Assembly (NCBI GenBank): GCA_018399255.1
Contig: JAGYPA010000015.1
Coordinates: 1 to 64,000 of the forward strand
Reading direction: 5' to 3'
DNA: 64,000 nucleotides
From: Spirochaetales bacterium
GTDB lineage: Bacteria; Spirochaetota; Spirochaetia; JABMQR01
Under the pieces are notes generated by a model, which searched no databases, was not told the DNA's origin, and was given only the letters and a program-made list of their open reading frames with translations. How positions within the stretch are numbered: position 1 is the stretch's first letter; every line of letters begins with the position of its first letter. The translations under genes and the position numbers were made by a program. Shown here piece after piece: positions 11,296-20,708 of this stretch.

Positions 11296-11569
11296 AAAGA
11301 GCATTTATCCCGCTTGATCAGGGAGAAAGAATTGATGGAGTCCATTGAAAATGATGAATGGACTCGGGTTAAAGATTTTCATAAGGAAAAAGAAAAGGCT
11401 CAAGCTGTTTGCCAAAGAAACACTCTGATAAAAAACAAACGAATAAATCTCAGAGGCTCACTGAAAAGGATTATTATGAAATTAAATCAGGGCTGTCCGG
11501 GAAGGAATACCGTACCAGACCCTCATTGCCAGTATCATACACAAGTATTTGAACGACTCCGCATTCTAA
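11292..11569 (+). pseudogene. CopG/BrnA-like antitoxin remnant
   Basis: MKRAFIPLDQ; KELMESIENDEWTRVKDFHKEKEKAQAVCQRNTLIKNKRINLR; EKDYYEIKS; IPYQTLIASIIHKYLNDSAF* (TAA 11567-11569) in successive frames. Confidence 0.7.
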
Positions 11570-11635
11570 AATCGTCAGGGTCTCGTAAAAAATCACTGGG
11601 TACATACTGCAATCCCTTATGTACATTCCTGTCTG

Positions 11636-11656
11636 GATTCAGTGTCTGACACCTTC
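11636..11656. repeat. Dispersed palindrome copy 4: GATTCAGTGTCTGACACCTTC
   Basis: Core GTGTCTGACACC identical to copies 1 and 2; right arm diverged. Confidence 0.85.
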
Positions 11657-11759
11657 TTTATTCTGGAGATCGTGATAGCCGAACTGATTATCGACAAGAT
11701 TGCGAAGGGTGAAGCACTTGTTGCCGTTGGCTGATGGGAATCATTCGAGGCGGCTTTCT

Positions 11760-12558
11760 CACGTGGGCTCTTGACTATTCAAATGTTTTGCGGATGCCTG
11801 CCTCAATAATCCTGCGCGGCAGTAAACGCACCATGAGAGAGCTGGACTGGTACTGCTTTGCCCACAGCGATGGACTGAGGAGTATGGCGGGCCGCCGCCG
11901 CGTGGTAGATTGCATTGCCGATTTTCTGAGGCGGCATACCGCTCTGCAGAAATTGTCGCGATGAGTTATACCGGGTTTGCACGCTCAGCATAGGGAGACT
12001 GCTTTCCGATAACGCCGACCTGCGGCTAGGTCGTGGCGACATAGTCAAAATAGATACTTGGAAACCTGTATGCCGAATGGAGGGCTGTCTCACTGCGAAG
12101 TCTTGCGGAGTAGGCATCGAGCCACTTTTGGCGGCTAGATACCGGAAAGGGACCGGAATTTTTGTTGCCAGAAGGCCAGTGTGGAGTATTTTTACCAAAG
12201 CCCTGTTTACGCATTGCAGGCAGATATATGCGGTTTCAATTGCACGGGACCGAAAAAGTTAAGGGCAAAGAGCTTTGCGCGCATCTTCCACGGTTGTCTC
12301 TTCTGCCGCGCCAATCTGCATTTATCCCGCATTATGAATTACGATATCACATCTCCCGTTTTCATACAGTGCTTCAATCGATTCTGCACTGGTCAGATCG
12401 AGTGAAACCATTCTGAAGCAGTCAGCGTCGGGGAATAGTTCATCGTGCAGAGGAGCATTCCTGGAAGTCCCGATTACACTATATCCATGCTTCAGGAAGA
12501 TAGCTGCGGTGGAATAGCCTATGCCTCGAGAAGCTCCCGTTATAAGAACACGTTTCAT
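11760..12558 (-). pseudogene. Short-chain dehydrogenase/reductase (SDR), frameshifted
   Basis: ATG 12558: MKRVLITGASRGIGYSTAAIFLKHGYSVIGTSR (TGxxxGIG), DIVIHNAG, then LFALNFFGPVQL, ...KIPVPFRYLAAKSGSMP (YxxxK region), FGIQVSILTMS in shifted frames. Confidence 0.8.
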
Positions 12559-12602
12559 ACGCTCACTTCCTTTCTCACGCTCCATGAATACTGAAGTTTG
12601 CA

Positions 12603-12670
12603 GAACCGCCGGAACCACCGGATCTGCCGGAACCGCCGGAACCATCAGAGTGGCCGGAACCACCGGGTCT
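12603..12670. repeat. Degenerate 9-bp tandem repeat (GCCGGAACC)
   Basis: Repeated GCCGGAACC/ACCGGATCT-type units directly upstream of the SDR start. Confidence 0.8.
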
Positions 12671-12684
12671 GCCTCCCGACAGAA

Positions 12685-12728
12685 GAAAAAAAATGGCGGA
12701 TAGCAGTGCTGCCTGCACCTATCCGCCA
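12685..12728 (-). terminator. Rho-independent terminator for the purine permease
   Basis: Minus strand: TGGCGGATAG-loop-CTATCCGCCA followed by TTTTTTTT, downstream of the 12818 stop. Confidence 0.85.
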
Positions 12729-12817
12729 GTATCACCCATATAAATTGCTCTAATGAAAGGTATGAAAAACCCGAGTCAGGAACTTGCCCTGACCGGGTCT
12801 TGCGTCGGTACGCTTTG

Positions 12818-14104
12818 CTACCCGACTATAAGCTTCAGCAAAAAGAGCACACCCACAATAATGGTCATCAGATTGATGGATTTGACGTTTCCGGTGAGCA
12901 GTTTCAGGAAAATCCAGGAAAGCATACCGATCATGATACCATCGGCTATACTGTAGGTCAGCGGCATGAAAATCAGGGTTAGAAATGCCGGGATCGCTTC
13001 GGTATAGTTCGTGAAGTCAATATCCTTTACCGGGGTGATCATAAACAGACCGACCAGAATAAGCGCCGGGGCGGTGGCTGCGCCGGGAACTGCCAGAAAT
13101 AATGGAGCCAGGAACAGGGCAATAAGGAACAGGATTCCGGTGCTGAGCGCTGAAAGACCGGTTTTCCCGCCTTCGGCAACGCCGGCTGAACTTTCGACAT
13201 AGGTTGTTACGGTACTGGTTCCCAGCATAGCTCCGACGGTTGTTCCAATAGCATCGGCCAGAAGCGCCTGCTTAACCTTCGGAATATTGCCGTCCTTATC
13301 AATCAGATTTGCCTTGGTTGACACTCCAATCAGAGTTCCTACCGTATCGAACATATCAACGAAGAGAAAGGTGAAAAGAACGATGAGCATATCGAAGCTG
13401 AAAACCTGTGAGAAGTCAAATTTGAAGAATACAGGGGCGAGGGAAGGCGGCAGCCAGCTTCCCTGGGGAGCACTTGTTGCGCCGAAGGGGATTCCAATAA
13501 TGGTTGTCGCGACAATACCGATCAGCAGAGCGCCGCGGACCTTGAATGCAAGCAGGATTCCGGTGACAATCAGACCGATTACAGCCAGAAGTGCTGTCCC
13601 GGAGGTGATATCGCCCATTATTACGAGCGTGGCACCATCATCAACAATAATGCCGGCATTCTGCAGGCCGATAAATGCGATAAAGAGTCCGATACCGACA
13701 GATATTGCCTTCTTGATGTTGGCTGGAATGCTGTTGACGATCGCTTCCCGGACATTCAGGATGGTAAGAACGATGAAAATGATACCTTCAAGGAATACCG
13801 CAGTCAGGGCGAATTCCCAGGAGTACCCCATTCCAAGTACTACTGTGTAGGCAAAGAAAGCGTTGAGGCCCATGCCCGGGGCAAGGGCGAATGGAAGATT
13901 GGCAGTAAAAGCCATAACGAGGGTCGCTATAGCGGCCGAGAGCGCTGTAGCAGTGAAGACTCCCCCGAAATCCATACCGGCATCACTGAGAATCAATGGG
14001 TTTACAATGAGTATGTAAGCCATTGTCAGAAAGGTCGTCAGACCGGCAAGCAGCTCGGTCTTGATGGTCGTTTTGTGTTCCTTAAGTTTGAACCATTTTT
14101 CCAT
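12818..14104 (-). CDS. NCS2 family purine (hypoxanthine/guanine/adenine) permease, AzgA/PbuG type
   Basis: MEKWFKLKEHKTTIKTELLAGLTTFLTMAYILIVNPLILSDAGMDFGGVFTATALSAAIATLVMAF; intact 428 aa. Confidence 0.93.
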   Translation of the reverse strand: MEKWFKLKEHKTTIKTELLAGLTTFLTMAYILIVNPLILSDAGMDFGGVFTATALSAAIATLVMAFTANLPFALAPGMGLNAFFAYTVVLGMGYSWEFALTAVFLEGIIFIVLTILNVREAIVNSIPANIKKAISVGIGLFIAFIGLQNAGIIVDDGATLVIMGDITSGTALLAVIGLIVTGILLAFKVRGALLIGIVATTIIGIPFGATSAPQGSWLPPSLAPVFFKFDFSQVFSFDMLIVLFTFLFVDMFDTVGTLIGVSTKANLIDKDGNIPKVKQALLADAIGTTVGAMLGTSTVTTYVESSAGVAEGGKTGLSALSTGILFLIALFLAPLFLAVPGAATAPALILVGLFMITPVKDIDFTNYTEAIPAFLTLIFMPLTYSIADGIMIGMLSWIFLKLLTGNVKSINLMTIIVGVLFLLKLIVG

Positions 14105-14498
14105 CGCAGTTTCTCCTTTTAAAACAGTAATAACATTTGAAATAAACCGAGTACCATTCTACATCGCTGGAAAAGATCTGTACAGAAAAAAATTATTTTT
14201 TGTTGCATCCTGTTGCATAAGGTGTTTTCTCTATCCTGATTTTCCTGCTCAGGAGGTATTCTTGGGACAGCCCCAAGGGGGGCGTATTATAGACAACAAT
14301 CCCCTGCATGGGCTAACTTCTTTGATTTCTCCTGAAGTATACCCACGCGCGATATCTCTGCGCATCCGTGTTATATATCTTATATGCGCTGATTAAGCCG
14401 CCGCTTCGATGTAAACCTTGCGCAGGAGCATGCTGTAAGGACTATCTCACTTGACTTCACAACCTTTGGAGGCTACCTATGGAAACAGCCGGAAACTG

Positions 14499-15620
14499 AT
14501 GACCCTGGTTAAAGCGCAGGTCGCCAGGATTGCGCCCGCAATGGAAGAATTTCTGCCGCGAACTTCACAACTACCCTGAACTGGGACTGCAGGAAGAGCG
14601 GACCTCCCGCAGGATCGTGGAAGTGCTCAGTCCTTCACGCGCCGAGATCTATCCGCCACACAGGACTGATGTAACAGCCCTGGCCGAACCTGGGGGGGTA
14701 GAGGGAGTGGAACGGAAGTGGAAACGGTGCACGAAAGAACATCACCCTGCGGGCGGGATATCGATGCCCTGGCCCTGGACGACCGAAGCGGTACTTCCCT
14801 GGCAGTCCGCTCACAGCGGCATCTCCCACAGTCAGCGGCCATGACGGACATACCGCGATGCCTCGCCGGAGCAAAATTTCTGGTGCTCAATGAGCTTGCC
14901 GACCAGTTTTCCGGAAGCGTCCGCTTCATTTTCCAGCCTGCTGAGGAACTGCCGCGGCGGGAAAGCGTTGGTCGAAGGGGGTGTTCTTGCCGCCGATCCC
15001 TTCGTCCGAATGCGGTCTTCGCTCTTCACGGATGGCCCGATCTTCCAGAAGGAACCTTTTTCGGTAAGAAGTGGAGCCCCATGGCAAAGAAGCGATATAT
15101 TCTCCATCACCATCAAGGGAAAAGGCGGGCACGGTGCCAGGGCCCCATCTTGCCGTTAACCCGATACTCACGGCTGTCAGCTGGTTCAGGCCATTCTAGG
15201 AGATTGTCACGCAAGCGATCGATCCTCTCCAGCAGGTTGTTCTCTCTGTTCGTCAGATCCATGCCGGCAATGCTAATAATGTCATACCCGGACACACGGC
15301 AATTGTATCCGGAACCATCCGCTACTTGACAAAGAACCGCAAACCTATACGCATTGTCTGCACAAGACGGCGCAGGGCTGTTGTGCGGTATCCGGAACCG
15401 AGTACCAGCTAAACTATCGGGTAGGGTGTCCTCGTTGGTTAACGATCCGGCACGGACCGCTTTTGTAAAAGAGGTTATAACTGATGGCTGGGTGAGGATG
15501 CCTGGGGTGACGATGTGGGTCTCACCACCGATCCGAAGATTTTTCCTTCTACCTTGATCAGGTTCCTGGAGCCTTTATTTCCGGATAGGCATCGGGAATC
15601 CTGATACCGTCCTGCATAAT
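14499..15620 (+). pseudogene. M20-family amidohydrolase (hippurate hydrolase-like), frameshifted
   Basis: MTLVKAQVARIAPAMEEF; RELHNYPELGLQEERTS; GRDIDALAL; AGAKFLVLNELADQFSGSVRFIFQPAEE; IFSITIKGKGGHGAR; ALHGWPDLPEGTF across frames. Confidence 0.8.
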
Positions 15621-15687
15621 CCGAAGTTTGGACTTTAATGATCGTGTTCTTGAGCGCGGAATAACAGCGCTGTGCGCTTTAGCCCTA

Positions 15688-15722
15688 GAGGGCCTGAGGG
15701 CCTGAGAGCCTGAGAGCCTGAT
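15688..15722. repeat. 9-bp tandem repeat (GAGGGCCTGA/GAGAGCCTGA)
   Basis: About four consecutive units. Confidence 0.8.
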
Positions 15723-15776
15723 AAGCCGATAGGTCGTAGAACTGTATCCAGAAGGAGGAAGCTGACATATGGTTTT

Positions 15777-16680
15777 ATGAAAACGATGGTTAATGCCCTT
15801 GCCGTCTCGGGAGCGGCACTGTTTTTTACCCAGACTTTGCATGAGGGAGTTCACCTAAGGACAGCTTTGCTTGTCGGGGTGGAGGTGCATGCGTTCAATC
15901 TCTTTGCTGTCGACACCCGCCTTCTTTTCGCGACGGCAGTCATCTATTTGAGGATATCGCCGTTGAGGCAATCGCTTCACCGGTGAACATACTGGATCGG
16001 GATCATCGCCGTAATCATCATCATGAGAAAGACATCCCGGCACAAGCCGAAATCCCGCAATTAGTCGGCACCCCGACACCAGATCGTGCAGGCATCCGCT
16101 TGTCAGCCTCTTTTCTTCCAGCTGGCGGGGTTCAGCCTTCTCATGGGTTTCTGGGTACCTGTTGTTTGACGGCGCCTTCTATGCTCCCGGCGCATATGGT
16201 GATTGGAAGTCAATAACGGCATGGTCGGAAACCCCGGATTGCTCCGGGGTGCTCATAATTACCGGAGCGGCAGGGGTGGTCGGCACCTACTTCTTTCTGG
16301 CCCGGGAGTACGCTTGTTCACGATATCAGCAATATCCGGGAGCTCCGTTCGTCAGCAAGGAACTGTCCTGCTCATCCCCTATCTTTGCTGGAGCATTCTC
16401 TACACAGCCTTGGCCCCAGTTTCATCCGCTTGGATTTCCTGGATGGACTGTTTATCGTTTTCTTCTTCAGTTCTTTTTCGGTTTTTCCGGGTTTTTCTGG
16501 GCATATATGCTTGCTTCCTGCTGGCTGACGCCAGGACTGCCGAAAAAGCCCTGCCTGTCGCCTGGCAAATTAGTATTCCTGGCTGATTGTAACGGGAGTG
16601 CCGCTTGGTTATTCAGGTAGCTGTCTTTACCGACGGTCAGCATACGGACAATCAGCCTTGTGTGATATCAGGGTCTGAGG
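15777..16680 (+). pseudogene. Multi-TM membrane protein remnant with HEGVH motif (possible membrane zinc protease-like)
   Basis: MKTMVNALAVSGAALFFTQTLHEGVHLRTALLVGVEVHAFNLFAVD then hydrophobic stretches (YLLFDGAFYAPGAYGDW, FFGFSGFFWAYMLASCWL) in shifting frames. Confidence 0.4.
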
Positions 16681-16739
16681 CTGGAAGCCTTCTGTGCATT
16701 GTAAATTATCACTTCACCCTGTCTCTATCAGAGTGGGAT

Positions 16740-17131
16740 AAGGAGCCGCAGGCCGTCTTCTTTGTATTGCGCCTTTGATCCTGGAGATATGGAAGACATA
16801 ACCATCCTGGAATGGATTGCCATATCAGCATCTCTGTCAAATGGATCTCGTGATCACTTTTGGGGCAGTTTATAATATCCCGCAAATGTTGGAAATGAAT
16901 ATCGGCTATATGAAATCCTGATTCAAGAGCAATTGGGCCTATCTTGATCGGGAGTTACTCCGTAAAGCTCCAACTTTCCAAGAGCATATTTTATCGAAAT
17001 TTCCCACAGATTAATACCGGAAATATATTTTTCATCGGTGTTATTCTTGAAAATCCTCATAACAGAAGAGTTAATCTTTCCGGGTTGAATAATGCCCATA
17101 CGATAATGCGTATCGAGTAAAGATATTTCAT
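16740..17131 (-). pseudogene. PIN-domain (VapC-like) toxin remnant
   Basis: Minus strand ATG 17131, overlapping the antitoxin TGA as ATGA; fragments KYISGINLWEISIKYALGKLEL, LESGFHIADIHFQHLRDIINCPKSDHE, DPFDRDADMAIH/ML-IWQSIP in shifting frames. Confidence 0.65.
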
Positions 17132-17365
17132 AGATTAAGCAGTTCTTCTTCCGTCATAGCGAAATCATCGGTAATCTTCATTTTCTTATCGCCCAGTAAA
17201 CCTAGTTTAATGGAGTTTTGCTTCTTGCGAGATGAATAAGGTACTAGAACTGCTACAGGTTCTTTTTTTTTTGCCGAAGGAGATAATAACTTCCTCTCCG
17301 GCAATAACCTCATCTAATACTGCAGAGAAGTGAGTTTTAAACTCGCCTACCGGTAACATTTTCAT
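17128..17365 (-). pseudogene. Phd/YefM-like antitoxin with a frameshift at an A10 tract
   Basis: ATG 17365: MKMLPVGEFKTHFSAVLDEVIAGEEVIISFGK then, after shifting at ten A (minus strand), KKKEPVAVLVPYSSRKKQNSIKLGLLGDKKMKITDDFAMTEEELLNL*. Confidence 0.75.
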
Positions 17366-17457
17366 AACTTAAATCTACTTCATTATCTTTGTCAAGTTGT
17401 CAAGAAAAAATAGTATCAGACAGTTTTTTTACATTATCCGGCAAAGGGTGTTAGAAT

Positions 17458-17931
17458 GTGAGTGAAAATGCTGCTTCAAGGAGTGATGCTGTGGATATCC
17501 TTTCGATAGTGCTCATGGCTTTTGGTTTTCTGGAATTGCTGAATGTGCTGATGCTCTACTTGACCCCCGGAACGCGCCGGGGTAACGGGGTTGGTGTTTT
17601 CACCGCCTATGAAAAGTCGAAAAGCGACCCCGAGGTGCATGCACTGGTGAACTATCTGGTCAATTGGGTTGCCGGAACGAAGCTGATATTTATCGTCCTG
17701 CTTATCGGCATAATCATCACCGGAAGTGATAGCATCAAGTTTTTCAGCGTAATTGCCCTGATATTCTCGATACTGACCTTCTTTTCCAGACTCTACCCCG
17801 CAATCAAGCAAATGGATGCTGCCGGGCAGATCAATCCCCGCGGGTATTCGAAAACCCTGGGCATTATGATAGCCAGTTTTGTCGGGGTGTTTGCCTTGTC
17901 CCTGATATGCTACCTGATATTCTGGATGTAG
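17458..17931 (+). CDS. Hypothetical multi-TM membrane protein
   Basis: Intact 157-aa ORF (GTG start), about four hydrophobic segments. Confidence 0.65.
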   Translation: MSENAASRSDAVDILSIVLMAFGFLELLNVLMLYLTPGTRRGNGVGVFTAYEKSKSDPEVHALVNYLVNWVAGTKLIFIVLLIGIIITGSDSIKFFSVIALIFSILTFFSRLYPAIKQMDAAGQINPRGYSKTLGIMIASFVGVFALSLICYLIFWM

Positions 17932-18009
17932 GGCAGCAAGCTGACCAGGCTGATGCCCACGCCAGCCGATGCTTACACAAATTGATGCGTTAACAGGTCG
18001 ATGCCCACG

Positions 18010-19356
18010 CTAGCTGCGCCGCTCAAGCTTGCTGGCATACATCTCCCGGTCTGCCTCGGCAATGATAGAATCAAACGAACGCTGCTCCGAGCCGTCATAA
18101 TAGATAGTACCGATGCTGAATTCCACCGTAAACTGATTCCCTTCCCACTCAAACTTCATGGGTGCAGCCTCCCAGCGCCGCAGAACCCGCTCCAGCAGTT
18201 CTTTCGATTCGGTAAGAAAGCAGAACTCATCCCCGCCGTATCGGAACAGATCCCCCTCGGGTTTACCCATCTTCCCGAAAACTCTCGAAAATTGCTTCAG
18301 GATCTCGTTTCCGCAGACATGCCCGTACGTATCGTTAACCTCCTTGAAACCATCGAGATCGGCCAGAGCTAAGGCGAACGGCCGCTGTTCTGCCAGCAGC
18401 TTTGTCATCCGGGTTTTCAGGTTGTGATAATTGAAAAGCCCGGTAAGCGCATCGTGAACCAGGGCATCCTCCTGAATCTGAAGGCGGTGGGAACTTTGCG
18501 ATATGAACTGAATAGGCAGCAGGGCCAGCAGCAGCAAACCGGCCATCAAGAGGCCGCGATCCTGAAAGCTGTAGATGATAAGGGGGATAAAAAGAAACGA
18601 GAAGAAAATATAGTACCCGATTTTCAGGGCTGAGAGCATGGAGAATATCCACTGCCCCGATGCCAGCCGGACAATTCCCACCAGCAGCAGGTTGTTCACC
18701 AGACCGAAGCCGAGGACGACGACAAAAAACTTCCACACATCTTCCGTCCGTCCCATATCGATTTTCAGCAGGGAGGTAAGGGCGGAGGCAGCCGCGAGGG
18801 CCAGCATAAATACACTCAGGTTGATGATCAGTCGACCGCCGGCGGCAACCGGTTTAAGTGTTCCGGCAGCGATGCGGTAGACCGTATTGGTAAGGACGGT
18901 TGCCAGGATAAGCAGCAGCGCCGCCGGAGGTCCCAGCAGGTACAAGCCGACCAGCTCAGGCACGATGCCCAGGGAGAAGGAGAACTGATCCGACATGGTG
19001 TACTGCAGCAGGTTGAGCCCGATTGTCGTGATCAGCAGAAGGAAAAACAGCAGCGGTTCTCCGCTCTTCCATGGCCCCCGAATCAAAGAGGGTGTCAGCA
19101 GAGCTGACAGCAGGACAAGGCTGCCTGCATAGGGCAGGAACAGCTTTGACGGGTGAGTATTGTGAACGTTGTGAGCATTTGCACTTTTCGTAAGGTTCAA
19201 GGTCTCAGAAGTCTCTGATACTCTTGCTGATTTGGCTGACCCGGCTGCTTCCAAGGAGAACTCCGTTGTTTCTATTCTTTCAAAATGCTTTTTTTTACCT
19301 GTGCAAAGACAGTCCCCATTATACAGGCCGGGAGCAGGTAGAGTAAAGATTGCCAT
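18010..19356 (-). CDS. Membrane-anchored GGDEF diguanylate cyclase
   Basis: N-terminal TM segments, then HDALTGLFNYHNLKTRM and RYGGDEFCFL motif. Confidence 0.9.
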   Translation of the reverse strand: MAIFTLPAPGLYNGDCLCTGKKKHFERIETTEFSLEAAGSAKSARVSETSETLNLTKSANAHNVHNTHPSKLFLPYAGSLVLLSALLTPSLIRGPWKSGEPLLFFLLLITTIGLNLLQYTMSDQFSFSLGIVPELVGLYLLGPPAALLLILATVLTNTVYRIAAGTLKPVAAGGRLIINLSVFMLALAAASALTSLLKIDMGRTEDVWKFFVVVLGFGLVNNLLLVGIVRLASGQWIFSMLSALKIGYYIFFSFLFIPLIIYSFQDRGLLMAGLLLLALLPIQFISQSSHRLQIQEDALVHDALTGLFNYHNLKTRMTKLLAEQRPFALALADLDGFKEVNDTYGHVCGNEILKQFSRVFGKMGKPEGDLFRYGGDEFCFLTESKELLERVLRRWEAAPMKFEWEGNQFTVEFSIGTIYYDGSEQRSFDSIIAEADREMYASKLERRS

Positions 19357-19400
19357 GCACCGATCAATGGGACAACCGGGGAAACTTTCCTGTTTGCCGA

Positions 19401-20096
19401 TCAGATTTCATATTGAAAGGAATCGCTGCGGTAGAGAATTTTTGTAAACTGCAGAACAGCCCCGGTATCTTGGTCAATTGTATCAGATTCCACTAGCAGT
19501 AACGGTACCAGGGGCGGACAGGAAAGGGTAAGCCGCTCGTCAGCTGTAGGAAGTATTACCTGCAGCTGATTTCTGGTTGAACCAAAGGAGGTATATCCAT
19601 GAGATTGGAAGTAGCTGAACAGAGATTTTATAGATTCCCAGTCAGAATCCAGATGAGGGAACATGGAGGCTTTGATAAATGAAATATGAATGGCGACGGG
19701 GGTCCCATGGATAGTTCTGAGTCTTTCCAACCGGTAGACTCCTTCATCAGGCTCGGCTTGCAGATTGCAGTAGATCTTTCTGTCATATGCGATAATTTCC
19801 GGAGGAGTCACCGAAGTCCGGAGATCAAGACCGGCAGCTTCCATTTTCCGGGAGAAACTTTCGTTCCCGTTAAGATTCAGTGGGATTCTCTCCTGCCGGG
19901 CTCGCAGAAAGCGGCCCTTGCCCTGCTTTGAGTAAATATATCCCATCTCCTCGAGCACCCTCAGGGCATCACGGACATGTATTCGCGGAACCTGATAGCG
20001 CTGTGAGAGCTGGTTTTCAGAAGGCAGCTGTTCGCCCTTCTGGATAGTCCCTGAGATAGTTTCACGAATCAATCGGTCTATAATATAATACTTCAT
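19401..20096 (-). CDS. GntR-family regulator with UTRA domain, PhnF-like
   Basis: MKYYIIDRLIRETISGTIQKGEQLPSENQLSQRYQVPRIHVRDALRVLEEMGYIYSKQGKGRFL wHTH; divergent from the phn operon. Confidence 0.88.
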   Translation of the reverse strand: MKYYIIDRLIRETISGTIQKGEQLPSENQLSQRYQVPRIHVRDALRVLEEMGYIYSKQGKGRFLRARQERIPLNLNGNESFSRKMEAAGLDLRTSVTPPEIIAYDRKIYCNLQAEPDEGVYRLERLRTIHGTPVAIHISFIKASMFPHLDSDWESIKSLFSYFQSHGYTSFGSTRNQLQVILPTADERLTLSCPPLVPLLLVESDTIDQDTGAVLQFTKILYRSDSFQYEI

Positions 20097-20227
20097 ATAT
20101 GACAGTTCATCCTTCCAACAGACTCCCAGTATAGAAAGTCAGAGAAACATTCGCCATCTCACTGCCGCGTACGGAAACCGGTTTAACAGAATACTCATAA
20201 AACATTAGTGGAAAACTCATAAACGAC

Positions 20228-20243
20228 AACTTGGCACCAAGTT
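20228..20243. promoter_or_regulatory. Candidate operator palindrome AACTTGG-CA-CCAAGTT in the regulator-phnG intergenic region
   Basis: Perfect 7-bp arms, 2-bp centre, upstream of the phnG start at 20268. Confidence 0.5.
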
Positions 20244-20267
20244 ATGATCTTCTTCGAGGAGCCTGAG

Positions 20268-20708
20268 ATGACACGCAGACGAAGAACCGAAATTTTAATT
20301 CACGCGCATGATCTTCTGGAGGAACTGGCTGGCATTATTGCAGCCCGATACCCCGTGGAAGAGATAGAACCGGCCAACGAAGGTATGGTCATGATCAGAA
20401 TGAGGGATACAGCCCGGGGAGGCCCTTTCTACCTTGGGGAGGTTGTTGTTACCGAAGCGAAGATGATGGTTTCCGGAGCAGTCGGTCTGGGAATGATCAA
20501 GGGTCATCATCCCGAACAGGCACGCCAGCTGGCCCTGGTCGATGCAGCATTCAATGCCGCACTGCCCGAAATCGACCACTGGATCCCCTTGCTGACAGGA
20601 GAGGAGGAAAAAATCAGGCACAGACAGGCCGGAGAAGAGGCTCGCGTCCTCAGGACAAGAGTTGACTTTACTACTATGAAAGACTTTGATGTCCCGCGCG
20701 GATTGTGA
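20268..20708 (+). CDS. phnG: Phosphonate C-P lyase system protein PhnG
   Basis: ATG 20268 after GAGGAG; MTRRRRTEILIHAHDLLEELAGIIAARYPVEEIEPANEGMVMIRMRDTARGGPFYLGEV; first gene of phn order. Confidence 0.92.
   Translation: MTRRRRTEILIHAHDLLEELAGIIAARYPVEEIEPANEGMVMIRMRDTARGGPFYLGEVVVTEAKMMVSGAVGLGMIKGHHPEQARQLALVDAAFNAALPEIDHWIPLLTGEEEKIRHRQAGEEARVLRTRVDFTTMKDFDVPRGL

Noticed and set aside
10866-11345. 159-aa minus-strand ORF
   Set aside because: Antisense to the BrnT-like remnant, whose + strand fragments match a toxin pattern including an ATGA junction.
14105-14400. Purine riboswitch upstream of the NCS2 permease
   Set aside because: I could not find the conserved purine-riboswitch core on the minus strand; would need Infernal to exclude properly.
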